64,000 bases of DNA, taken from positions 59,511,873 to 59,575,872 of the forward strand of contig OY755237.1 in NCBI GenBank assembly GCA_963576725.1. Direction: 5' to 3'. Of the stretch, positions 56,633 through 64,000 are shown piece after piece. Source of the DNA: Azorinus chamasolen. Lineage: Eukaryota > Mollusca > Bivalvia > Cardiida > Solecurtidae. Every line of letters begins with the position of its first letter. The stretch's first letter is position 1. Under the pieces are notes generated by a model. It was not told the origin of the DNA and searched no databases. It worked only from the letters and a program-made list of their open reading frames with translations. The translations under genes and the position numbers were made by a program.

Positions 56633-56696
56633 GTGAGAGTGACAGTCTTACCCCCATACATTACACTGAAACACATCATCATTACTGTCGTTACCT

Positions 56697-56908
56697 CTTA
56701 ATCCTTTCCCTGTTCTATATTTCATACAAATTTCAAGACCTAGTGAATATTCATTGACAAAATAGTTATAATAAAACATGTAAGGTGGGACATTTTAGCC
56801 ATTTTAGAAACTAAAGAAACTTATTTATTAAATTCCTTTGGCAAACAGAGCAGACCCTACTCTGTTTGCAAATGCATGAAAATGCATTTATATGAAAGAA
56901 AGGGTTAA
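56697..56908. mobile_element. H1 element without hairpin tip
   Basis: TTAATCCTTTCCCTG to GAAAGAAAGGGTTAA. The hairpin has collapsed to GAGCAGACCCTACTCTGTTT. Confidence 0.75.
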
Positions 56909-57074
56909 TCTGCTGAACAAAATTGCATGGTGGAAATTCTGTCTTTAGTTTTTACATTTGATTCATCTTGAATTTCTTGTTCATAAAACAATCAGCTGGA
57001 TTCTGATGAGTCAGCAACTGTTTGTAAAAGTCATCACAAATTTGCCTGTAGTGTGCAAAGACATAACACTGATT

Positions 57075-57504
57075 TTTATAATGGCATAACTATGTACACA
57101 AGATGTTTTGGTATTGGTAGAAACTGTAAAGTCTGTTCTATTTTAATTTCATCAGAAAACAGAACAGTCCTTGATCAGACATCTGCAGGAACCATCTGAT
57201 TTCAGTCTACTCTGTTTGCAAAGGCTTGAAAAAGCATTTGTATGAAGGAAAGGGTTATTATTCATTATTTAATGCTTTCCTTGTGAAAACTTGTTTTCAC
57301 ACACTTTCAAAAGAGACCCAGGTCCTATAGGAGCCTTCTGATCAGGGTCTGCTCTGTTTGCTAATGGAATTTGTAAGCTCTGTTTTTTTACTTTCTAAAA
57401 TGACTACGGTGCTCCACCTTCCATATTTCATTATAACTATTTTGTTCATGAATATTCAGTAAGTATTGAAATTTGGAATAAACATAGAACAAAGAAAGGG
57501 TTAA
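57075..57504. mobile_element. Two H1 elements
   Basis: 57075-57258: right part ending AGGAAAGGGTTA with hairpin CAGACATCTGCAGGAACCATCTG. 57269-57504: TTAATGCTTTCCTTG to AAGAAAGGGTTAA, left arm deleted (GACCCAGGTCCTATAGGAG). Confidence 0.7.
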
Positions 57505-57614
57505 TTAGCCACCCTAGAGAGGTCCTAGTGTAGTGTGTATTTTAATTCCTTTCTCTTCAGTATATACTGAAAATTATCTTCTTCAGCATAATTTGAATGA
57601 GTTTCTTTCTCAAA

Positions 57615-57856
57615 CAGTAAAACCCCTTTAAACTGAAATTTTAATGAAGAAGTTTTTTAAGTGGGTTGCTGCTTAATGCAGGATTAAAGTCATGCAGAAA
57701 GGTCTTTTTAAGCAGGTGGCTGCTTAATGCAGGTTGAAGGTCATGCAGAAACCTCCTTTGGGAATTTTCTGCATGACTTTCAACCAACATTAAGCTACTT
57801 GTCTTAAAGACTGGCATTAACACTAATTTGAATGCCAGTTTAGAGGGGTTTTACTG
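57615..57856. mobile_element. H3 element with internal duplication
   Basis: CAGTAAAACCCCTTTAAAC to GAGGGGTTTTACTG. The left-arm block TTAAG..GGTGGCTGCTTAATGCAGG..CATGCAGAAA occurs twice, so the left arm is about 60 bp longer than the right. Confidence 0.82.
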
Positions 57857-57859
57857 TAA

Positions 57860-58218
57860 TTTTCAATGAACATAGAACAAGATGATGCATGTCATGTAGA
57901 ATTTATTCATGCATGTATCCATCTGAAAAATGCTGTAAAATATCATATATTAATGTCAATTATTATGTCATCAATATAACATTTATGTTGTTTTTGTTTC
58001 GAGGAAAAGAGTCATAGTATTGGCATAGCCTTAGTGTTGTTGTCATTGTTGTTGCTCTTACTGTTGTTGTCATGGAGTTGTGCAAAACATTCAACATTTT
58101 GTCACTGTTCCAACATTAATACGGCTATCTCTTTCAAGCTTCCACATTTATTCACTGTCTTAAGGCTACAACCTGGTACAGATTTTTATGTCATATATCA
58201 GTATAGAGTTATAGCACT
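57860..58218. other. Intron 24, unassigned
   Basis: AT-rich, with an imperfect GTTGTTGTCATTGTTGTTGC triplet run near 58036. No exon seen. Confidence 0.5.
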
Positions 58219-58459
58219 TTAACCCTTTACTCGATGAATATTCTTTTAAGAAATAATGATGAATATAGATTGATTTTTATAATGGCACATGAATACATAG
58301 ATTTTTGGCCATTTTAGAAATTGTAGAATAAGATCTATATTATATCATTTTTTTATAAGCAAACAGAGCAAACCCGACGGCTCCTACAGGAGCTGTCTGA
58401 TCTGGGTCTACCCTATTTACAAAGGCTAAGAAAGGTGTATTTATGGAGTAAAGGGTTAA
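58219..58459. mobile_element. H1 element
   Basis: TTAACCCTTTACTCG to GGAGTAAAGGGTTAA. Hairpin CGACGGCTCC against GGAGCTGTCTG. Confidence 0.78.
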
Positions 58460-58673
58460 GGCATAGATATTTGCAAAAACAGAATAATGACAGTATCCGC
58501 TTGCAGTACTGATTTTGTCCATAGTATCAGGCACTTTTCCTGAGATCTGGACTCAAAAATCAATAATGTATAATGTAATATAATTTTGAAATTTTGGAAT
58601 AGATAACAGTTTTATGTGATAAAATTGTTTCAGTGTCTGTTGATTCATTGTGTGCTTAAAAACTTGTTTCCAG

Positions 58674-58786
58674 AATCGGTGGAGGACTCTGGTAAATACA
58701 ATAAGCAGAGTTACGCAGCTCCTGTACCCACTTATTCCACTACACAGCTTTATCAACTTCAATACTTCACTCTTACTCTGTATTAG
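58674..58786 (+). CDS. SPAG17: Candidate SPAG17 exon 25, 3' border unresolved
   Basis: The acceptor CTTGTTTCCAG at 58673 fits the phase 1 exit of exon 24. The frame then reads ESVEDSGKYNKQSYAAPVPT and STTQLYQLQYFTLTLY, with a stop at 58784-58786. Two readings are possible. Either it is an 18-nt in-frame microexon ending at the GTAAAT donor at 58692, or it is a longer exon that runs to the stop (a terminal or alternative end). The serine/proline composition suits the region. Not decided from sequence alone. Confidence 0.4.
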
Positions 58787-58881
58787 ATCAAGTATATACA
58801 TTTGTTATCTAGTGCTATGCTCCAAACACATGAACCACCTATAAAGTGCTTTTATTGGCAGTTGCAAAATTATGATTATCT

Positions 58882-59088
58882 TTAACCCTCTCTGCGATGA
58901 ATGTTCAAATGAACTATTCCAACTTCAAACAGTTCAAGCTTACAAGCTTACCATGAATATTTAGGAAAAGTGTAACATGACAAATAGTGCAGACTCAGAT
59001 GAGAGGGCTTCTCTAGGAGCCCTCTCATCTGAGGCTACACTGTTTGCAAAGAAAGTTAGTAACTCATTTCCGACACATAAAGGTTTAA
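58882..59088. mobile_element. H6 variant
   Basis: TTAACCCTCTCTGCGATG to CATAAAGGTTTAA. Hairpin GATGAGAGGGCTTC against GAGCCCTCTCATC. Confidence 0.74.
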
Positions 59089-59199
59089 TTTTTACAGAAT
59101 CTATTTAAACTGACCATCAGAGAATCAGTAGTTTTAATGTTAATAAGCCACCAAAACACTGTAATGCCTTGTCTGCTTTTAAAATGTTGGCAAAGCCTA

Positions 59200-59440
59200 A
59201 CTCTGTACCTTATGAATATTTATATAAGAATTCCTGACAACATGGATATTCATTAACTGAACATTTATAATGGCCAAAGTATAAGGCAATTTCTGGCCTA
59301 GGCAAAACCGGTCACTAGTATCTGATCTATGTTTTCATAAGCAAACCGAGCAGACCCTGATTAGACATCCTACAGGAGCTGTCCTGGGTCTGCTCAGTAT
59401 GCTTAGGTGTTAAAAGGCATATATATAAGGTAATGGATTT
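59200..59440. mobile_element. H1 element, worn ends
   Basis: ACCTTATGAATATTTATA to AAGGTAATGGATTT. The hairpin tip is altered (AGACATCCTACAGGAGCTGTC). Confidence 0.65.
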
Positions 59441-59529
59441 GCATGAATTTTACCCCTTAGAGTCTAGTTTACAGTAGTTTTTTTTGTGCTAAGTCCTTGG
59501 TATAGTCATCAGTTATATTCAGCCTGTCA

Positions 59530-59850
59530 CATAAGTATCGCTATATACATGTATATAGTTCATATCTTGCACTTTGCAAGAAGAATTTCTACATATATAG
59601 TCCATAACTTTTTGCATTTTGCATAAAGGAAATTCCATATATATACATTGTAGTCTATAACTTGCATTTTGCAAAATGAATATCTGCATATATATAGTTC
59701 ATAGCTTGAATTTTGCAATAAGAATTTCTACATATATAGTCCATAACTTGCATTTGCAAAAAAATAAATAAATAAATCAGCATATATAGTATATATATAT
59801 ATAAAAAAAAATTAACTTGCATTTTTGCAAAAACAAATATCTGCATACTG
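59530..59850. repeat. Minisatellite CATAACTTGCATTTTGCA
   Basis: About six units of roughly 55-60 bp: ATATATAGTCCATAACTTGC, ATTTTGCAA, AGAATTTCTACATATATAG. The array ends in TATATATATA and an A-rich stretch, then runs into the right half of an H1 element. Confidence 0.78.
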
Positions 59851-60191
59851 CCACGGCCAAACATTCCTGTGTCCATGTACTATTTTAGCAATTAATTTAA
59901 TTAATACTCATGATGTCATTATTTCTTTCATGAATAATCATGGAGTAAAGGGTTAACCCTTTCCCACTTGAAATAATGATGTCATGAATATTTACTAGCT
60001 GATTTTTTATAATGCTATAATGTACACAGTATATTTGGGTATTGATAAAAAAACTGAAGAGTCAGGTCTATTATAACTTCCTAAGCAAACAGAACAGACC
60101 CTGATCAGACGGCTCCTACAGGAACTGTCTGATCTGGGTCTACTTTGTTTGCAAAGGTTTGAAAAGGTGTTTATATGAGGGAAAGGTTTAA
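59845..60191. mobile_element. H1 right half followed by a complete H1
   Basis: 59845-59956: CTGCCACGGCCAAACATTCC to GGAGTAAAGGGTTAA. 59953-60191: TTAACCCTTTCCCAC to GGGAAAGGTTTAA, hairpin CAGACGGCTCC against GGAACTGTCTG. Confidence 0.76.
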
Positions 60192-60229
60192 AGAAAATGT
60201 ATATGATTGTTATAAATAATTTTTCAGAT

Positions 60230-60535
60230 GTACCATTTTAGGAGCTATTTGATCAGTGTCTGCCCTTTTTACTAAAGTTAGATTGTCTGTATACTTACTT
60301 AAACTTCTGAAGTTTGAATTAGGGTATTCATATTAGGATTCCATTGGTCTCTATTCAGGTTATGCACTACTTTAAAGCCATCACACCTACATTTTTTGTT
60401 AAACCAGAAATACAATGTAGAATAGAATATGATCAGAAAACTCAGAGCTGTAGATGCAGGAATAATTTATGAAATCTAGATAAGTGTCCTATGTATTTCT
60501 CTGCCAAATCCTATCTCTGTTCTCATTAGAATGAA
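60230..60535. mobile_element. H7 fragment and left part of an H4 element
   Basis: 60230-60340 carries GGAGCTATTTGATCAGTGTC and an AATTAGGGTATTC end. 60475-60535 carries AGATAAGTGTCCTATGTATT and TTTCTCTGCCAAATCCTAT of an H4 interrupted by the following H3. Confidence 0.55.
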
Positions 60536-60538
60536 CTA

Positions 60539-60742
60539 CAGTAAAACCCCTCTAAACTGGAATTCTAGTTGAGAAGAATTTAGATACTTTTAGGCAGGTG
60601 ACTGCTTAATGCATGGTGAATGTCATGCAGAAAGCTCCTAGAGGAACTTTCTGCATGACTTTCACCCTGCATTAAACCGCCACCTGTCTCCAAGACTGAT
60701 ATTTATACTAGATTTAATGTCTGGTATTGAGGGGTTTTACTG
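60539..60742. mobile_element. H3 element inserted into an H4
   Basis: CAGTAAAACCCCTCTAAAC to GAGGGGTTTTACTG between TA. Hairpin CATGCAGAAAGCTCC against GGAACTTTCTGCATG. H4-like sequence (ATAGGGTTGGAATG, GAGATTTGG) resumes to its right. Confidence 0.82.
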
Positions 60743-60839
60743 TATCACCCAGATAGGGTTGGAATGTCAGAGATGAGAGATTTGGATACATTAGCCCCCT
60801 TTGTATGTGGAGAAACTAGTCAGTAGTCACTGTTGTCCT

Positions 60840-61012
60840 TTTTGAATCAGTGTAGAACCAGACGAGAGAGCTCCTATAGGAACACTCTGATCAGGGTCTA
60901 CACTGTTTGCCATTCAAAATCCTTTCACAAATTATACCTTTTCATACTGAATGTACTCTACCATAAACAGTGATGGGCTGTTCCACTCTGAAAATTTGAC
61001 GTTGAAAGGTTT
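60840..61012. mobile_element. H6 element
   Basis: TCAGTGTAGAACCAGACG to TTGACGTTGAAAGGTTTA. Hairpin GAGAGAGCTCC against GGAACACTCTG. Confidence 0.66.
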
Positions 61013-61221
61013 AGTGCGCCTCCTGTCTACAGCTCTTAGACACTGGTCTATTACCCTGGAGATGATCTTTGTCTTTACTGTTTGCCAATTTCTTGTGGCA
61101 CGCTTTATTTGAAGTCAGAGCCATTGTGTGAAAGGAAATATTTGCCTATTTTACCTTTTTTATACCCTCCTTCAAGATCCTCCTTTAAAAAAGTGTGAAT
61201 TGGAGATAATTATGAAAAACT

Positions 61222-61441
61222 AATAACCCTTTAATTTAGATCTAATTTCTTTGAATCAATCAACTGAAGAGGAGCATTTACTGGAAAAAAAGGACAATTT
61301 TAGAATTATGTCATTTTGAAACAATTGTGATGAATAGAGCATTTGCCATTTTTAGGAGCAAATGCTGTATTTATCACATCGGTTTCAAAAAATGACTTTT
61401 CCATAGGCGTCAAAAGGTGGCAATATGAGGGAATGAGTTAA
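61222..61441. mobile_element. H2 element, worn
   Basis: ATAACCCTTTAATTTAG to GAGGGAATGAGTTAA. Palindrome around CCATTTTTAGGAG with several unpaired bases. Confidence 0.76.
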
Positions 61442-61667
61442 ACTTTAAAACTTATTGCTTGCATTATATATACATGTATATATTTTTTATCCATTTCTTT
61501 TTTTTTTAAAATGTCTTTTTACATCTCATCTGGCCCATATGTGTTTGGTTTTAATGAGGACGTAGAAACAGAATGATACTGAAAGAAAATAATTTGCAAT
61601 GAAAATTTGCAAGCATGTTTTTTTTTTTTCATGCAACATTCTCTGATTAATTAGATGAGTGGTTGGC

Positions 61668-62022
61668 CCTTTGAATGCAGGAAACAAGTTAACAATTTAC
61701 TCCATCAGTACAATTTTAAACTCCTTTGCAAACAGAGAAGACACAGATCAGATGGCTCCAGTTGGAGCCGTCTGATCAGGGTCTGTTCTGTTTGCTTATG
61801 GTGACACAAAGATCTGAGTCTACTGTTTCTGCCATGGCCAAATATTCTTGTGTCATTTGCTGTTATAAAATATAGTATTATTAATATTCATGATTACATT
61901 ATTTTTTACATAAATTATTTATGGAGTAAAAGGTTAACTGGTAACTTTCAATCCATGTATACTTTAGTATGAAACAGTGTTGATCATTCTGCTTTGAAAA
62001 CTTCTGCATTCAAAGGGGTGAA
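61668..62022. mobile_element. H6 element interrupted by H1
   Basis: Left CCCTTTGAATGCAGGAAAC, right CTTCTGCATTCAAAGGGGTG. The H1 (TTAA 61689 to TTAA 61937) sits between, with hairpin CAGATGGCTCC against GGAGCCGTCTG. Confidence 0.75.
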
Positions 62023-62103
62023 TAGGAAGATAATCCTAGACAGAAGTCATACTCCTGTAGATCATTTCTTGGGTCATTTGTCTGTCTATCCATTCTGCCT
62101 CAG

Positions 62104-63220
62104 GTTGTTTATGAACACTATCAACTGCAGTATTTGTGTACTATCCCAGTCCCTCTGTTAGTGGGTGACTATGAGCTGCATTATCTGTGTGCTATCTCTT
62201 TCCCTCTTAGTGTTTCACAATCAGCTGCAGTTTTTGTGCTATTTCTATCCCTCTGTTAGTGGGTCTCTATCAGCTGCAGCATTTGTTTGCTATCCCTGTC
62301 TCTCAGTTAGTGGGTCACTATCAGCTGCAGTATCACAGAGAGTATCAGTATCTGTGTACTATCCCTGTCCCTCTGTTAGTTGGCCTCTATAAGCTGCAGT
62401 AGTTGTGTGTCATCCCCATTTCTCTGTTAGTGGGTCACTATCAGCTGCAGTATTTGTGTGCTCTCCCTGTCCCCCTGTTAGTGGGTCACTATCAGCTGTC
62501 TGTGTGCTATCCCAGTCTCTCAGTTAGTGGATCACTATCAGCTGCAGTATTTGTGTGCTATTCCTTTCTCTCAGTTAGTGGGTCACTATCAGCTGTCAGT
62601 GTGCTATCCCTGTCCCTCTGTTAGTGGATCACTATCAGCTGCAGTATTTGTTTGCTATTCCTGTCCCTCTGTTAGTACATGTAGATCACTATCAGCTGCA
62701 GTATGTGTGTGCTATCCTTGTCCCTCTGTTAGTGGGTCACTATCAGCTGCAGTATTTGTGTGCTATCCCTTCTCTCAGTTAGTGGGTCACTATCAGCTGT
62801 CTGTGTTCTTTCCCTGTACCTCTGTTAGTGGATCACTATCAGCTGTCTGTGTGCTATTCCTGTCCCTCAGTTAATAGATCACTATCATCTGCAGTATTTG
62901 TTTGCTATCCCTGTCCCTCAGTTAGTGGATCACAATCAGCTGCAGTATGTGTTTGCTATCCCTGTCCCTCAGTTAGTGGATCACTATCAGCTGCAGTATT
63001 TGTTTGCTATCCCTGTCCCTCTGTTAGTACATGTAGATCACTATCAACTGCAGTATGTGTGTGCTATCCCTGTCCCTCAATGGGCCTATCAGCTGTACAT
63101 AGTATCTGTGTGCTATCTCCATTCCTCTGTTAGTGGATCAATATCAGCTGCAGTATTTGTTTGCTATCCCTGTCCCTCTATTAGTAGGTCACTATCAGCT
63201 GCAGTACATGTATGTGTGTG
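62104..63220. repeat. 51-bp minisatellite with open frame
   Basis: About twenty units of GTGGGTCACTATCAGCTGCA, GTATTTGTGTGCTATCCCTG and TCCCTCTGTTA. The 51-bp length is a multiple of three, so long stretches stay open on the plus strand (DHYQLQYLCAIPVPLLV per unit). Some units lose a GCA. The first unit follows CTGCCTCAG and reads VVYEHYQLQYLCTIPVPLL. I do not regard the array as coding. Confidence 0.85.
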
Positions 63221-63266
63221 TTATTGAAACACTTCCAGTCTTAATTTTGAAGGAAAACGAAGTTGT

Positions 63267-63454
63267 ACAATAGAACTTCTCTGTAGCAACCCTTGATAAA
63301 TTAGCATGAATGTTTGTAAAAGCAGGTATCTGCTTAAACCTTTCTTCAATGAATATGCCTCTGTAATAGTCTCTTCTTGAAACCATTGTGATAAATAGAG
63401 CATTTGCTCCATAGGAGCAATCGCTCTATTTATCACATTGGTTTCAATACTGTA
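63267..63454. mobile_element. H3 left half with nested H2
   Basis: CAATAGAACTTCTCTGTAG to GGTATCTGC, then TTAAACCTTTCTTC and an H2 palindrome (CTCCATAGGAG, one unpaired base), truncated at GTTTCAATACTG. Confidence 0.7.
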
Positions 63455-63902
63455 CAATAAAACCTCTCTATAGTAACCACTTGATAAATTAGCATGGATG
63501 TTTATAAAAGCAGATATCTGCTTAAACCTTTCATCAATAAATACGGCATTCTACACCTTTGTAAACAGAGTAGACCCAGATCAGACAGCTGCAGCAGTCA
63601 TCTGATCAGGGTTTGCTCGGTTTGCTTATGAAATAATATAGATATAATATATGTGATTCTACAGCAAGCCATGGCCAAATATTCCCATGGGCATGAGAAA
63701 TTATAAAACATAATCTAAGTAATAGCCATGATGTCATTATTTTGTACATGAATATTCATGAAGTAAAGGGTTAACGCAGAATGAAAGTAATGCGCAGAAG
63801 ACTTATAATCTACATACCTTTTGCCCTGCATTCAGCTATCCCCTGCCAAATAAACCAAGAGTTAGACTTCTATAGAGTGGCCATCATAGAGAGGACTTAC
63901 TG
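63455..63902. mobile_element. H3 element split by H1
   Basis: CAATAAAACCTCTCTATAG to GAGAGGACTTACTG. The H1 (TTAA 63522-63525 to 63771-63774; hairpin CAGACAGCTGCAGCAGTCATCTG) lies exactly at the TTAA of the CTGCTTAATGCAGG core. Confidence 0.8.
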
Positions 63903-63949
63903 TATTACTGTAACTCTGTTGTTGCCAGCAATGTCTTTAACCTTTTGAC

Positions 63950-64000
63950 GCACCTGTAAAAGTCACTATTTGAAACCTGAAATTCTATGTTCTATGTTTA
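63950..64000. mobile_element. Start of an H2 element cut by the window end
   Basis: CTTTAACCTTTTGACGC, ACCTGTAAAAGTCACT and TTTGAAACC match the left part of H2. The palindrome is missing or displaced. Confidence 0.6.

Larger units (their letters stand above)
51711..55972 (-). mobile_element. 4.2-kb insertion, decayed tyrosine-recombinase (DIRS-like) retroelement
   Basis: A block free of H-family elements that splits one H1 copy (left part ends 51710, right part GAAGTAAAGGG begins about 55975). On the minus strand it carries RNase H-like sequence (53740-53995) and tyrosine-recombinase-like sequence (52970-53411), in that 5' to 3' order. This is the gene order of DIRS/Ngaro-type elements. Stops and frameshifts make it non-functional. 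TGTGGCGG near 51801 and CCGCCACA near 52166 form an inverted pair. Exact ends are not resolved. Confidence 0.68.

Noticed and set aside
62527..62874. 115-codon open frame of repeated YQLQYLCAIPVP-type units
   Set aside because: The openness follows from a 51-bp repeat unit that is a multiple of three. Units drift out of frame and there is no start context or homologue; kept as a minisatellite, not a gene.
1..64000. tRNA or rRNA genes within the many hairpins
   Set aside because: None of the hairpins has A/B-box sequences or a cloverleaf layout; all fall into the H1-H7 families or foldbacks.

Overview
The window is eukaryotic, AT-rich and dominated by introns. It holds the middle and later part of one large plus-strand gene, which I identify as the orthologue of SPAG17 (PF6 in Chlamydomonas), a central-pair apparatus protein of motile cilia and sperm flagella. 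I could place 24 coding exons between 306 and 56632. All have GT-AG borders and their phases are compatible throughout, giving 4,792 nt or about 1,597 codons of uninterrupted reading frame. A 25th exon is likely at 58674. The start codon lies upstream of the window. The 3' end is probably downstream, unless the stop at 58784-58786 is used. No second cellular gene, tRNA or rRNA was found. The exon-poor layout, the many short hairpin transposons and the 145-bp AGGTCA-rich tandem elements suggest a mollusc, probably a bivalve. That placement is inference from repeat style.

Region by region: 1-8.4 kb carries exons 1-4 (phosphorylatable, charged and linker sequence). 8.4-23.5 kb is two long introns around exon 5, with a 1.7-kb array rich in nuclear-receptor half-sites. 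23.5-34 kb carries exons 6-14, including the conserved WCFAEHYERK/DTYYHKRDHSL block and the start of a series of PDG/ADG-type beta repeats. 34-44.6 kb carries exons 15-19, with a minisatellite in intron 15 made of degenerate copies of the exon 16 splice acceptor. 44.6-51.3 kb carries exons 20-23 (helical and proline-rich) and a second copy of the AGGTCA array. 51.7-56 kb is a 4.2-kb insertion containing a decayed tyrosine-recombinase retroelement (DIRS-like). 56.5-58.8 kb carries exon 24 and a candidate exon 25. 58.8-64 kb is intron or downstream DNA ending in a 51-bp minisatellite.

Most intronic DNA is built from a few families of hairpin-forming non-autonomous transposons, named here H1-H7. 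H1, H2, H5 and H6 end in CCC...GGG between TTAA targets (piggyBac-like). H3 has CAGTAAAACC ends between TA targets (Tc1/mariner/pogo-like). H4 has CAGAG..CAGATAA ends (hAT-like, tentative). H7 has CCCTAATTACCC ends. They are nested in one another, so several exact empty sites and target duplications can be read directly. The most unusual signal is that the arms of the H1 and H2 hairpins change together from copy to copy, including private paired changes, as if the two arms were being homogenised or selected as a structure.
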